Source: Cupriavidus sp. EM10 (GTDB taxonomy: Bacteria > Pseudomonadota > Gammaproteobacteria > Burkholderiales > Burkholderiaceae). Taken from it: a stretch of DNA of 64,000 nucleotides. Location of the stretch: positions 1,798,001 to 1,862,000 of the forward strand of contig NZ_CP076061.1 of NCBI RefSeq assembly GCF_018729255.1, given 5' to 3'. Shown piece after piece: positions 19,049-28,009 of this stretch. Position 1 is the first letter of the stretch. Each line of letters starts with the position of its first letter. The notes beneath the pieces were generated by a model that saw nothing but the letters and a program-made list of their open reading frames with translations, was not told where the DNA came from and did no database searches. Both the position numbers and the translations under genes were made by a program.

Positions 19049-20430
19049 GGCACCGTCTGTCCCTGACTGTTCGGCTGACCATCCTGTTCTCGCTTTCCTC
19101 CGCAGTGGTCCTGCTCGGACTTGGCGTGCTTATCTGGCTGGCGATGGACCGGCACTTCGCCAACGAAGATTTTGTGGTGCTGGGGACAACATCCGTCTGA
19201 TTGAACGCGTCGCGGATGAAACTCCTGTGGAACGTCTGCCTGCGCGCCTGCAGGAGTTGGTGGAGCACCATCCCGGCTTTGTCGCACGGGTGCAGACCGC
19301 GCAAGGCAAGACGATTTTGCCACGCGGGATTTCGATTTCAGGCCGGCGGAGAGCGCTACGAACGAGGGGCCGAACTCCGAAGGCACCTTCGTGTGGCAGC
19401 AGGAAACCAAGCACTACCGCGGCATGCGAGCGGAGGTGCCCGTTTTAGGCTCGGATGTGGGCGCCTTGAAAGTGGTCGTCGGAATGGACACGGAGATTCA
19501 TGCACACTTTATGCATGCCTTCCGCCGGTCCTTGGCTTTCTATACAACGCTCGCTGCTTTCGCTAGCGGCTTGCTGGGCTGGTGGGCTGCGCGCCGCGGT
19601 CTGGCGCCACTGCGCATGATGGCATCGCGCGCTAAAGATGTGACGGCGAACCGATTGGATGCGCGCATGCCGGTGGCCGCGGTGCCAGTCGAGATGGCGG
19701 ATCTCGCGGCGACATTGAACGCGATGCTCGAGCGTCTGCAGAACGATTTTCAACGGTTGTCGGAATTTTCGTCAGATCTGGCGCACGAGTTGCGCACCCC
19801 GATTACCAACCTCATGACGCAGACACATGTCGTTCTGTCCCAGCCGCGTGACGCCGCAAAGTATCGCGATGTGCTGACCTCAAACGCCGAGGAATTGCAG
19901 CGTCTTGGACGGATGGTCTCGGATATGCTGTATCTGGCAAAAATGGAGCACGGCATCACGCTGCCCAATGAGGAGTCGATCGATATTGCCGATGAAGTGC
20001 TGGCACTCTTCGACTTCTACGACGCGCTGGCCGAGGACAAGGGGTCAACCTGCAACTGCAGGGAACGCCAAATTAGCGGGCGACCGTCTGATGATGCGTC
20101 GGGCGCTCAGCAACCTCTTATCCAATGCGCTGCGTTACACCGCGGAGGGTCGTCAGATCCTGGTGTCTGTACGGGAGCACGGAACTGATGCCATGATCGT
20201 GGTGGAGAATGAGGGCGAGGAAATCCGGCCGGATCTGCTTCCTTACATTTTGATCGGTTTTTCGGGCAGATAAGTCCAGGACGCGACTGGATTCGGACAG
20301 TGTCGGACTGGGACTGTCGATCACCAAGGCGATCGTGGTTGCGCATGGCGGAAAAATTGCCGCGGACTGTTCCGGCGGAAAAACCCGTTTCACCATGACG
20401 TTCCCGCATGGTCGCCTCGGACTGACCTGA
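19045..20430 (+). CDS. copS: Copper sensor kinase CopS (several apparent frameshifts)
   Basis: Membrane histidine kinase of about 463 residues. It has an N-terminal transmembrane helix ([23 protein letters not shown]), a periplasmic sensor loop, a second helix, a HAMP domain ([18 protein letters not shown]), an H box ([15 protein letters not shown]) and an ATPase domain with N and G boxes ([26 protein letters not shown]). The frame is lost six times, at about 19182, 19326, 20041, 20061, 20248 and 20263. Each is repaired by one added base. Whole-domain order and spacing are otherwise normal. This is the worst-hit gene in the window and could be a real pseudogene, though the one-direction pattern argues for sequence error. 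Confidence 0.85.
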
Positions 20431-20522
20431 GGCCCGCGCAAGGGCCTCGCGCACAGCAGCGCTGCCTGGGGTGGGCTGCCGTGCTGGTCAGCTTGCGCCG
20501 CGAGGCGGAAGCAAGTGACCCG

Positions 20523-20975
20523 ATGGGCTTTCAAATCTTACTGCAGTGGAGGCAAGCGTTGCGTCGAATTAGATATGGAATCGTTGGGCTGGCGAGCTTA
20601 TCGGGGCTTGTCGCTCACGCACACATCATCCCCATCCCGGACGTGCAACCTGCCGCGGCCGCCTATCTGGCGCCGGGCGCGTCGGGAAAGACATGGCCGG
20701 CGACGGAGTGGGTCGTGGAGGTGGACCGTCTCGACGGCCAGCCTGCGAGCCGTGCCGTCCGGACCGGTGAGTCGGTTTCGCTCAGCTTGCGAAACCTGGG
20801 TGAAAAAAGCATCGACGTCGCTGTCGTGCTATCGCAGAGCGAAGCCATGACGCCAATGGCGAATAGTCAGCCCGTGACGATTCATTTGCTTGCGGGGGAA
20901 CGGCAGGAATGGAGAATGCAGGCAACGAGGCCGTTGCGGATTTTCGTTTCTGCATCCCCCGAGTGGGCGAAGTAG
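20523..20975 (+). CDS. CopN-like secreted hypothetical protein
   Basis: About 150 residues. After a basic N-terminus there is a hydrophobic segment (YGIVGLASLSGLVAHAHA-like), which may be a signal peptide. The rest is beta-rich (EWVVEVDRL, ESVSLSLRNLGEKSIDVAVVL), ending with IFVSASPEWAK, so a small periplasmic Ig-like or cupredoxin-like beta protein is likely, but no copper ligands stand out. It lies 92 bases after copS, where copN is found in C. metallidurans. The assignment is positional only. Confidence 0.55.
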   Translation: MGFQILLQWRQALRRIRYGIVGLASLSGLVAHAHIIPIPDVQPAAAAYLAPGASGKTWPATEWVVEVDRLDGQPASRAVRTGESVSLSLRNLGEKSIDVAVVLSQSEAMTPMANSQPVTIHLLAGERQEWRMQATRPLRIFVSASPEWAK

Positions 20976-20991
20976 GGCGCGCAACGCGCCC
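20975..20991. terminator. Hairpin between convergent copN-like gene and copK
   Basis: GGGCGCG and CGCGCCC form a 7-bp all-GC stem with a CAA loop, directly between two convergent genes. There is no T run, so it may simply stabilise 3' ends or act as a weak bidirectional terminator. Confidence 0.5.
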
Positions 20992-20999
20992 TGGCAGCA

Positions 21000-21283
21000 T
21001 CAGCCCCCTTCGCTGTGGCCCTTCCTGAGGGCTTCGTCGAGCCTGAAAATCTCGTTGCCCTTCATGATGATTTCGTGCCATCCCTGGTCTCCATGACCTT
21101 GCCTTCCGGCATGTTCATGGACTTGCCGAACTTGTTCTCCATGCCCATCTTGCCGTCCTTGAAAACGTGCACCTTCGAGCCGTCCTGCAAATCGTAGGTT
21201 TTAACGACATTGCTCATATCGACCGCCGCCGCACTCAGCGATACGGCAGCAATGAAGGCTCCGACCATCAGTTTTTGTTTCAT
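21000..21283 (-). CDS. copK: Periplasmic copper-binding protein CopK (one apparent frameshift)
   Basis: CopK precursor: signal peptide (MKQKLMVGAFIAAVSLSAAA), then the mature VDMSNVVKTYDLQDGSK with the Met-rich copper site (KMGMENKFGKSMNMPEG, METRDG). It binds Cu(I) through Met sulphurs and Cu(II) cooperatively. The frame stops after DGTK-SS because the coding strand has AAA where AAAA is needed (about 21071-21073). Adding one A gives IIMKGNEIFRLDEALRKG and ends at 21000, exactly the 94-residue family length. CopK is known almost only from Cupriavidus and relatives. It is in one operon with the copM-like gene. Confidence 0.95.
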
Positions 21284-21312
21284 CGTTTAGATCTCCAGGT
21301 TATGGTCCTGCA

Positions 21313-21669
21313 CTAGGGCGCATTGGGTCCACCATGTTGTGGAACAACAGGTTCAGTGGACCTTGTCTTCTTGTCATCTTCGCAACCCGCCTGTTGACTG
21401 TCCGGTGCAGATGCCGGCGTCGATCGGTCCGGCGGCTGGCTCGTCGCCTTCGGCGGCGTAACATGCTTCATCGAGTGATGCCGGGGATTGGCCGCCAACA
21501 CCAATAGCTGGACCTCATCCCCGTCGTCGCGGCGTTCGGCCTTGATGCCATCAATGCCCAGTCCAGTCGGTGTCTCGGCAACCCATGCCAGTTGTATTGC
21601 CCACACCTGTCCCGGCACAAGGCAGATGGCTGCGCCAACGGACAAGAGGAGTGGCATGCCTGCTTTCAT
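21313..21669 (-). CDS. copM: CopM-like secreted protein
   Basis: About 118 residues: signal peptide (MKAGMPLLLSVGAAICLVPGQVWA), a short beta-rich part (IQLAWVAETPTGLG), then NPRHHSMKHV, a possible metal-binding HH-x-M-x-H cluster, and a disordered Pro/Ser/Thr/Gln-rich tail. CAGGA precedes the ATG at 21669. It is 29 bases upstream of copK on the same strand. The order M-K-N-S-R-A matches the C. metallidurans cluster, so the symbol is by position; role unknown. Confidence 0.6.
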   Translation of the reverse strand: MKAGMPLLLSVGAAICLVPGQVWAIQLAWVAETPTGLGIDGIKAERRDDGDEVQLLVLAANPRHHSMKHVTPPKATSQPPDRSTPASAPDSQQAGCEDDKKTRSTEPVVPQHGGPNAP

Positions 21670-22587
21670 TCGCATCCTGACATTACAAGTAGCGGATGGG
21701 GCGTTCGAGAACTGTCTTTTCAATTTAATTTATTCCCGGACCCGAGCAGCGGGCCGTATAGAGCGAAAATGTAATCCTCCCGAAAGATTGATGTTAACGA
21801 GGTAACACTGGCGGGGAAGAAATTGAAGATACAGTTTCATACGGTAATGAATACAAATCTTTTCCTGCGTTGATCGCGCCAATGCAAAGGCAAACGTCTG
21901 GAGCTTGGATTGGATATTGAAAAATTTAAGAGCATTGCATCGCTTCTGATGCGGTAATACTTGAAGCCGCTCTGAAAGAACTATGTCATGTGGCGGTTAG
22001 ATTCCCGTCATTTAACGATTGGATGCGCATTCTTCGTGGATGCGCGTGGGCATTGCGGCGTGGCAGCGGATTTCACCTGTGGATTCAACCGGTCAACGCA
22101 ACAGCTTGATGGAGTCGTTCAGCCGGCGTACCGAAGTTTAGTGTCTTGCGCGGGCGTTCATTGAGACGCCTCGCTACAGCATCGAACTTGATATCGGGTG
22201 CGTGCAGGCCTGCGCATTCGCAGCGGCGATGGTGGCCTCAGAAAGCCCCAGCACGCAAGGGAGATCTGTGCGCTGTGTGCCACGATTTGCGAAAGGTGCG
22301 AGAAGGAATGCAGCAAGCACGGTGCGTCGCATTGACTTGTCAGTTTTGCGGCGTCTGCAATGCGAGGGACTCAGTACGAGGAGTTAACCGGAAACTGTCG
22401 GGGGATTACATTGAGATCCGGCGCGATCCTTAGGCCTCACTTGACGGTAGGATCTCGCTTGGCCTAGCCGACGACGCCATCGTTGGACACTAATGCGTCG
22501 CAGGGTGGCGGGAACGAAGCGTTTGGCGTGGACGTGGTGGCGAATGCGAATTACACTCATTTCCGAATGAATATCCGGGGTGCCTCC
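21670..22587. other. Long intergenic region right of the copper module
   Basis: About 900 bases without a convincing gene, though copT and copV would be expected here from C. metallidurans. The first 300 bases are AT-rich and must contain the copMK promoter; ATTACA-type hexamers occur at 21681-21686 (+) and 21770-21775 (reverse). The rest has only short, poor-composition frames. copT and copV appear to be lost or beyond recognition. Confidence 0.4.
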
Positions 22588-23406
22588 ATGTTTGCCGAGT
22601 TCTGAGCCGTTGGCCGATTGCACTGCTGCTGACGATCAGCGCGTTGTTCACGAACTTTGTCCACGCCGCGGAGGCCTTCGACGCCAAAGCCCGGCAGATT
22701 TGGCAACTCCTGGACTACGTCGCGGTTGACTACGGCGGTGCGGTGGACGATGGCAAGGTGCTCAATGGATCCGAATATGCGGAGATGCAGGAGTTTGCGG
22801 CCACAGCGGAGCGCCAACTGGGAGAGTTGCCTCAGGGTCCCGCCACTCAATCGCTACGCGAGCAGGCAGCGTCATTGCGCGAGGCAGTCGCGAACAAGGC
22901 CACAGCGGTTGCCGTGGCGCAAATCGCCCACGAACTCGCGGCCGCTGTACAGCGCGCGTACCCTTTTCCAGTGGCGCCTGCCAAAGTACCCGATCTAAGT
23001 CGGGGCGCTCAGCTGTTCCAGGCGCAGTGCGCAAGTTGCCATGGCGCGCAGGGGCGTGGTGATGGGCCGCTGGCTGCGACGCTCGATCCGAAGCCAACCG
23101 ATCTGACCGATCATCTGCGCGCGCAGGAGCGAAGCCTCTTCGCGCTGCATCAAGTGCTCAGCAACGGTGTTACCGGCACCGCCATGCCAAGTTTCGGCGC
23201 GCTGCCAGACGACGACAGGTGGGCCACTGCCTTCTTTGTCGGGTCGCTGTCGTACACCGGTGATTTCGCGTGCCGAACTCTACGTCAGCGAGCCGTTTGC
23301 CGATCCGACGCTCCCTGCGTTCTCAGCGCAGATGAGACAGGTCGGGCATGATTTGCAAGACTCGACCGTTCGGTATCTTGCGACCAGATTTTCGTGGCAG
23401 GCTTAA
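22588..23406 (+). CDS. Cytochrome c protein like the N-terminal part of FTR1 permeases (frameshifted)
   Basis: About 270 residues: a signal peptide (RWPIALLLTISALFTNFVHA), a helical section (ARQIWQLLDYVAVDYGGAV), then a class I cytochrome c domain with CASCHG and AMPSFGAL. This layout is known as the N-terminal half of FTR1-type iron permeases, but no permease follows. Two shifts break it: one at the very start (about 22590-22600, between ATGTTTGC and CGAGTTCTG) and one near 23262 (extra T), after which AELYVSEPFADPTLPAF leads to the stop at 23406. It may be a stand-alone electron-transfer protein or a truncated permease. Confidence 0.65.
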
Positions 23407-23418
23407 GGAAACGTCCCT

Positions 23419-23772
23419 ATGAATCCGGATATCTACCGCGCGCGCGAGGCCGAGGCGCAGGCCGCGCTGGACGCTGCGGCCGACTACCAACTCACAGCAC
23501 ACGCGACCGCGCGCGGCGCCTTGCGGGCTATTGATCTGGACGGTGCACAGGCTCTAATGGGCCAGTCTGGCGGATGGATTGCACTGGGCAACGCAGCTGC
23601 TGTCGACCTCGCTGGTAATCAGGCTGCCGCGGAATTTGCCGAGGCGCTGGCGCAGCGCGATGCGCCCGACCCCAACGACGATCCCTACGGCCGGAATTTG
23701 GGTCTGGACCGCGACGCGTGGCTGCGGGAAATGCTGCACCAGGCCGGCGGCCTTGTGGGCGGCTACCTGTAG
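23419..23772 (+). CDS. Hypothetical protein, 117 residues
   Basis: Function unknown. A soluble acidic protein, Ala-rich and probably helical, with no signal peptide or Cys. It starts 13 bases after the cytochrome gene with AAGGA before the ATG, so the two are likely cotranscribed. The C-terminal half (PDPNDDPYGRNLGLDRDAWL) is Asp-rich and might be a recognition or ion-binding segment. Confidence 0.55.
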   Translation: MNPDIYRAREAEAQAALDAAADYQLTAHATARGALRAIDLDGAQALMGQSGGWIALGNAAAVDLAGNQAAAEFAEALAQRDAPDPNDDPYGRNLGLDRDAWLREMLHQAGGLVGGYL

Positions 23773-24074
23773 GTAAAGGGCGCCGATGGACATACGAGTC
23801 GCCGCCCGTGGCCGACAGGATGGCAGCAATGCAGAAAATCTTCGTTGACGCGCTCGCTGCACGCCCCTTCATGCAGCTTGGCAATCGTGAGAAAACGCCC
23901 CTGTGACCGGAAGCGCCACGCCCGAGCGTGAGAACACGGGCCGATCTGGCATAATCCACGGCAAGGTTGCTTAGGTCAGGGGCGGTTGCGGGCAGTTCGA
24001 CCCTGCTGGGTGCCTCATACCTGGTCTTTTATTTTCTCCTGCTGGTGGTGCTTGACTTCGTCAAGCTGCGCGGT

Positions 24075-24233
24075 ATGACAAATATTAACTCGACATCAAC
24101 TGGTGTCGGAAAGGCCGAAGGTGAAGGTATGGGCAAAAACTCTCTGGATTTCGTGAAGCTGTCTGTGTTGTCTGTGTTGGAAACGATTCACGGGCTGGGT
24201 ATGAGTGCACTTGTGGCTGTAGCGCTGCCCTAA
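24075..24233 (+). CDS. Possible 52-residue small protein before a terminator
   Basis: Short frame MTNINSTSTGVGKAEG... ending in a hydrophobic stretch (SVLETIHGLGMSALVAVALP). The frame is open upstream to 23967, and an LDFVKL hexapeptide occurs both before the ATG and inside the ORF. AT-richer than its neighbours, and followed at once by a strong terminator. No good Shine-Dalgarno is seen. May be real or a short transcript leader. Confidence 0.3.
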   Translation: MTNINSTSTGVGKAEGEGMGKNSLDFVKLSVLSVLETIHGLGMSALVAVALP

Positions 24234-24244
24234 GCAACTTTGGC

Positions 24245-24271
24245 AAAAGCCGCCTCCGGGCGGCTTTTTTT
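24245..24271 (+). terminator. Rho-independent terminator
   Basis: AAAGCCGCC and GGCGGCTTT form a 9-bp stem with a TCCG loop followed by a run of seven T. Classic intrinsic terminator reading +. It marks the end of the transcribed block to its left and the start of the mobile-element scrapyard. Confidence 0.9.
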
Positions 24272-24386
24272 ACGCCACCGCCTCCATGCCGATGGAACAG
24301 CAACCGTCAGGTGCCAACTCCGGCCACTTCAAAGATCTCAGCGAAGTTCTTGCGATCCCTGTCCTTGTCCTGAGTCGTCTCTGAAT

Positions 24387-25046
24387 TGGCTTGGACTTGC
24401 GATGTGCGTCACGGACCCCGACAAGGGCAACGAAGGCATCTCCGCGATCTTTATCGATCTGGACAGCCCGGGAGTGACACTCGATACCGCCTGCGTGCCC
24501 ATCACCGGCCAGTACGTGGACGCCGACATCATCCTCGACAATGTCCGCGTGCCACGCTGCAACTGCATCGGCGGCGAAGGCAACGGTTTCCGGCTTGCGA
24601 TGAACCGGATCAGCCTCAACCGCCTATTGCACTGCCCGACCATGATCGGCCTGGCCCGCCAGGCGCTGCGCTTGTCCATTGACTACGCGAACACGCGCCG
24701 CCAGTTCGGCGGCCCGATCATGCGATTCCAGGCCATCCAGCACATGCTGGCGGACATGGCGTCCAGCCTGTTTGCCTGCGAGAGCATGGTGCTGGCTGCC
24801 GCGCGCCGTGCCGATGCAGGCAGTGACGTCCGCATGGAGGCGTCGATGTGCAAGCTCTTCGTCTCGGAAGCCTGCTTCCAGATCGCGGACAAGGCCGTGC
24901 AGATTCATGGCAACGTGGGTGTCACGAAGAACCATCCGGTCGAGTTCATCTTCCGCAGGCTCCGGCTATACCGCATCGTCACGGGAACCAGCGAAATCCA
25001 GCGTAACACGATCGCCAAGGAAATCCTGCAGAGGCATGGGTCTTGA
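24387..25046 (+). pseudogene. Acyl-CoA dehydrogenase, 5'-truncated
   Basis: Only the C-terminal 60% or so of an acyl-CoA dehydrogenase remains. It begins in the middle beta domain (AMCVTDPDKGNEGISAIF) and keeps the helical C-terminal domain (YANTRRQFGGPI, QIHGNVGVTKNHPVEFI, YRIVTGTSEIQRNTIAKEIL). The N-terminal substrate-binding helices are absent, and the sequence to the left is unrelated, just after a terminator. Without the FAD and substrate-binding N-domain it cannot be active. Confidence 0.85.
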
Positions 25047-25476
25047 ATGCGCACGTGCAATCCTGATCGCGACGTCCACGCCAGCATCAAGCGGGGTCAA
25101 CAGGCTGTTCGCCGAGAACCGCTTCGGCTGCGACCTCTGGATGCATGTCAACATACCGTGCGGTCATCCCACCCGAGATGCATCGCGCCGCAGGTTGCCG
25201 GAACTGCGAAGCGACCCGCGTTGCGCGTCAATCCTGCGAATCACTGGCCTCGTGGCTTGACTTGTCCAGTGCTTTCTAATATTTGCTTGCAACGTGCGTA
25301 ATTGGTGCGACGGGATGCGCGGAGGGTGGCGGATTCTGTTCGGCGTCTCCCCGACTTGGTTGGGATTCAGGTACAGAGGCGTCTACGTCCGGAATGAGGG
25401 AGTTCGGTCACGAACGTCTACCAACCAAATGGCCCCTAATGGCCGACAAGCGACCGCCTGCCGGCCGATGTAAAGG
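25047..25476. other. No gene between acyl-CoA dehydrogenase remnant and integrase
   Basis: Only short frames of poor composition. The recombination site of the adjacent integrase may lie here, but no direct repeat was recognised. Confidence 0.3.
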
Positions 25477-26103
25477 TCAGACTTCGGTTTGCTCTGCAAT
25501 CTCCAAAGCGTCATCAACCTCAATGCCCAAATACCTGACGGTGCTCTCGAGCTTGGTATGACCGAGGAGCAGTTGGACGGCTCTTAAGTTCTTGGTCCGT
25601 CGGTAGATCAAAGAGACCTTCGTTCGCCGGATTGAATGCGTCCCATAAGCGGAGGTGTCCAGGCCGATCGAGGCTACCCACCGATGGACCAATCGGGCAT
25701 ATTGTCGGGTCGATATATGGGGCGAAGAATGCAAACGACTGGGGAAGAGAAAGTCGCCGCAGCTCAATCCCCGTGCATGTATCCAGGCCTGGAGGCATTC
25801 GCGAGTCGGGCCAGTAATCTCAAACTGCACCGGTCGATGGGTCTTTTGCTGCATGACCGTCGCACGCATGCCAACTTGTCTTCCTACGCTGACATCCTGA
25901 ACGCGGAGACGGATCAGATCGCAAGCGCGCAGTTTGCTGTCGATGGCGAGGTTGAACATCGCCAAGTCTCTCGTGTTTGCGGTGAGCTGAAGGCGCGTAC
26001 GGATGGCCCAGATCTCGGATAGCTTCAACGGAGGTTTCTGCCCCGTCAGTCTTCCCTTGTTCCACGGGTCGTGGTGGGTGACAGATGTTTGGGAGGTAGT
26101 CAT
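25477..26103 (-). CDS. Tyrosine recombinase (short phage-type integrase)
   Basis: A 208-residue site-specific recombinase that consists almost only of the catalytic domain. The conserved residues are in place: Arg in SKLRACDLIRL, H-x-x-R in THSIRRTK, His in LLGHTKLEST, and the nucleophilic Tyr in VRYLGIE. The separate N-terminal arm-binding domain is missing, as in other short integrases of this type found on proteobacterial islands. AGGAG lies upstream of the ATG at 26103. Intact, without frameshift. It probably mobilised part of the island between 24.3 and 31 kb. Confidence 0.85.
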   Translation of the reverse strand: MTTSQTSVTHHDPWNKGRLTGQKPPLKLSEIWAIRTRLQLTANTRDLAMFNLAIDSKLRACDLIRLRVQDVSVGRQVGMRATVMQQKTHRPVQFEITGPTRECLQAWIHARGLSCGDFLFPSRLHSSPHISTRQYARLVHRWVASIGLDTSAYGTHSIRRTKVSLIYRRTKNLRAVQLLLGHTKLESTVRYLGIEVDDALEIAEQTEV

Positions 26104-26176
26104 GACTAGCTCCTAGAGTTGATGGGAGCCCATTTTGCGCTTGTGCCGGAGCCCCTCAAGTTGTGGGCGCTGGGCG

Positions 26177-26368
26177 CTAGTCCCACTCCACCTCCGAAAC
26201 CAGTTCGGCCGAGACGACCCCTTCAACGCACATCTGGTAGAGCTTTCGGTAGCACAGCGGACATGGCGCACAGTCCAAGGCCTGGTTGCCTCCGATTTCG
26301 AAGTGCAGTTCGCGAATCCGGACGGGGCCCCCGCATTTGCAGACGAGAATCTGGGTATGGTCATCCAT
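26177..26368 (-). CDS. Small Cys-rich zinc-ribbon protein
   Basis: A 63-residue protein with two C-x-C/C-x-x-C type pairs: CKCGGPVRIREL and, 20 residues later, CAPCPLCYRK. This spacing suggests a zinc ribbon. GGAGATAAGCG precedes the ATG at 26368, supporting translation. It lies upstream of nothing obvious on its strand other than the integrase 74 bases further on. Function unknown. Confidence 0.55.
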   Translation of the reverse strand: MDDHTQILVCKCGGPVRIRELHFEIGGNQALDCAPCPLCYRKLYQMCVEGVVSAELVSEVEWD

Positions 26369-26689
26369 CGCTTATCTCCGTGGCAGAAGGGGATTGCAGC
26401 ATGTGACGGCCGGAGGCTTCCTCGGATCAGCGAGATACTGATCGTCATGAGCGCGCGCCCGAAGGCACCGCAGGCTCCGAAGAGCCGAAGCATAGGACCA
26501 AAATTTCGTGCGGGGGCAGCTTCGGATCTTGCCGATTCGTTGGTTGCCGAGACTCAATCGCCGAGTTCCTGTGCGGGACGCAGGGGGCGTCTCGGTGAGC
26601 GGGCCGTGACCGACCCTTCATATCACACCCGAAAGCAGCCATTCAGCGTGGTATCGTTGACCGCTTCGAGTCTTTGGGACCAAAGCAAT

Positions 26690-26971
26690 ATGGCCACGCT
26701 TGACCTCATCGGGGTTGCAATTCAGTTCAAGGATTGGGAAAAGCCATGGACGTTCTATTCGGTTGTGTTGGACCACATCTCACATGATTCCGACGACCGC
26801 GCCATTTTCGAGCGGATATGGGCAGAAGCGTGTCGTCCGGAACATTGGCAGTACGTCGACATTTCGAAATGCTCTGATGCGTGTGATCACGGGCTCGAGA
26901 TTGGATTTTCATGGCTGCCCGAGGAGGCGCGTGTGCAGTTCGTGCGAGCAGCATCATTCCAATGGAAATGA
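26690..26971 (+). CDS. Hypothetical protein, about 93 residues
   Basis: Function unknown. From the ATG at 26690 the frame gives MATLDLIGVAIQFKDWEKPW and later EHWQYVDISKCSDAC, a Trp- and Asp-rich soluble protein. The open frame extends back to 26135 but that part is antisense to the zinc-ribbon gene and looks non-coding. No Shine-Dalgarno is evident. Confidence 0.4.
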   Translation: MATLDLIGVAIQFKDWEKPWTFYSVVLDHISHDSDDRAIFERIWAEACRPEHWQYVDISKCSDACDHGLEIGFSWLPEEARVQFVRAASFQWK

Positions 26972-27288
26972 CGCGAAAACTCGGAAGGCCTTCGGTCGCC
27001 GGCGCTCGCGCGCAGCACCGTTACAGCAGGCGTTCTCCGGGCGGTTGAGAGCATCAGAGCTAGATAGGTACACAGATTGCTCTAAGCTTGCAGCCGAGCG
27101 CATCTTCGAGTTGCGATTCTTGCTCACCCGATAGGGTGCGTAGATTCGGATTCATCGCCTCAAGTACGAGCCGTCCAAATGCTGTCGGCCACAAATATCT
27201 GAGATCGTTCAATGAGACGGTAGCCTGACAGCAGCAGTCTTGACCAGCAGGTCAGGTAGTCTGCCCACAGCGAAATCATCCATCTTGG
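26972..27288. other. No gene seen
   Basis: About 300 bases of island DNA with only short frames on both strands; no repeat, hairpin or element end was recognised. Confidence 0.35.
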
Positions 27289-27504
27289 TCACCCACCAGT
27301 CTTCGATGTCCACATCGCAATTGGGACAAGCCACGCTAGACCAATTTGCTCCGGGGTGAAAAATTCGACGTCCTGCTTGAATAAGAACGTAATCTCATCG
27401 GCATTGGGAGCGAATTGCGAGAAGAGCGCGCGCGCAACTTCTGCTGCCAATTCAATCGGCCTGAACTCGGGGTCGAGGGGAACACGCCATGCCCGTCCGC
27501 TCAT
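27289..27504 (-). CDS. Hypothetical small protein, 71 residues
   Basis: Starts at an ATG 10 bases after the stop of the preceding gene on the minus strand (MSGRAWRVPLDPEF). Acidic, with an aromatic-rich middle (FLFKQDVEFFTPEQIGLAWL). No recognisable family. Together with the next gene it lies where the VapC toxin of the adjacent antitoxin would be expected, but it lacks the PIN-domain acidic residues. Confidence 0.4.
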   Translation of the reverse strand: MSGRAWRVPLDPEFRPIELAAEVARALFSQFAPNADEITFLFKQDVEFFTPEQIGLAWLVPIAMWTSKTGG

Positions 27505-27514
27505 CACGAGGGAG

Positions 27515-27760
27515 TCAAAGCTCAAACGTCGGATCGCCCGCCCACGCGAGAAAGCTGCGCACGACAGTAGCCTCAGTTCCGTCACTGAACCGGATGATCA
27601 TCGCGCCGTCTTCGTCGGCGACCGACTCCACGCCTGGCAGTGAACGTGTAAGGACCTTGGCCTCTTCGTCAACCGTATTCGGTGCGTCGCCATTGACAGG
27701 AGCCTCAATGATCTTAATCTGATCCACCGTCTGGTGGCTCACCGATCCGGTTTTCGTCAT
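27515..27760 (-). CDS. Hypothetical small protein, 81 residues
   Basis: MTKTGSVSHQTVDQIK... followed by an alternating beta-rich section (GAMIIRFSDGTEATVVRSFL). Soluble, no signal peptide. Its 5' part overlaps the 3' end of the VapB-type antitoxin gene by 47 bases in another frame, which suggests an operon. Not a PIN-domain toxin. Function unknown. Confidence 0.4.
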   Translation of the reverse strand: MTKTGSVSHQTVDQIKIIEAPVNGDAPNTVDEEAKVLTRSLPGVESVADEDGAMIIRFSDGTEATVVRSFLAWAGDPTFEL

Positions 27761-27950
27761 CGTCGCTGCGGCGACGCGGTGCCCCTTCGATGCCAGGTTG
27801 GCTCCCGCCAAGGTTCGCGAGTCGTTTGGCGGCTTCACGCTGGATCAAGGCCTTTAGCGCCTCGCGCACAAGTGCCGTTTTCTCTTCCAGCCCCGTATAG
27901 GCACGGGCCTTGGCCAGCAGTTCATCGTCAAGCGTAATCGTCGTACGCAT
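27714..27950 (-). CDS. VapB-type antitoxin without visible toxin
   Basis: A 78-residue protein that starts with the ribbon-helix-helix-type MRTTITLDDELLAKA, then TGLEEKTALVREALKALIQREAAKRLANLGGSQP, a close match to the VapB (DUF2191) antitoxin family. GGAG lies before the ATG at 27950. The C-terminal tail is Arg- then Asp/Gly-rich. VapB normally overlaps vapC, a PIN ribonuclease, but no PIN domain follows; two unknown small genes do. It may be an orphan, or the two may be a different partner. Confidence 0.8.
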   Translation of the reverse strand: MRTTITLDDELLAKARAYTGLEEKTALVREALKALIQREAAKRLANLGGSQPGIEGAPRRRSDDDENRIGEPPDGGSD

Positions 27951-28009
27951 AGGAATCTCCGCAAGTACCGGCACAGACTATAGCATCCAATGATGTCGAT
28001 TTTGGTGCG

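Noticed and set aside
27714..27950. Complete VapBC toxin-antitoxin operon
   Set aside because: No PIN-domain toxin is encoded on either side.
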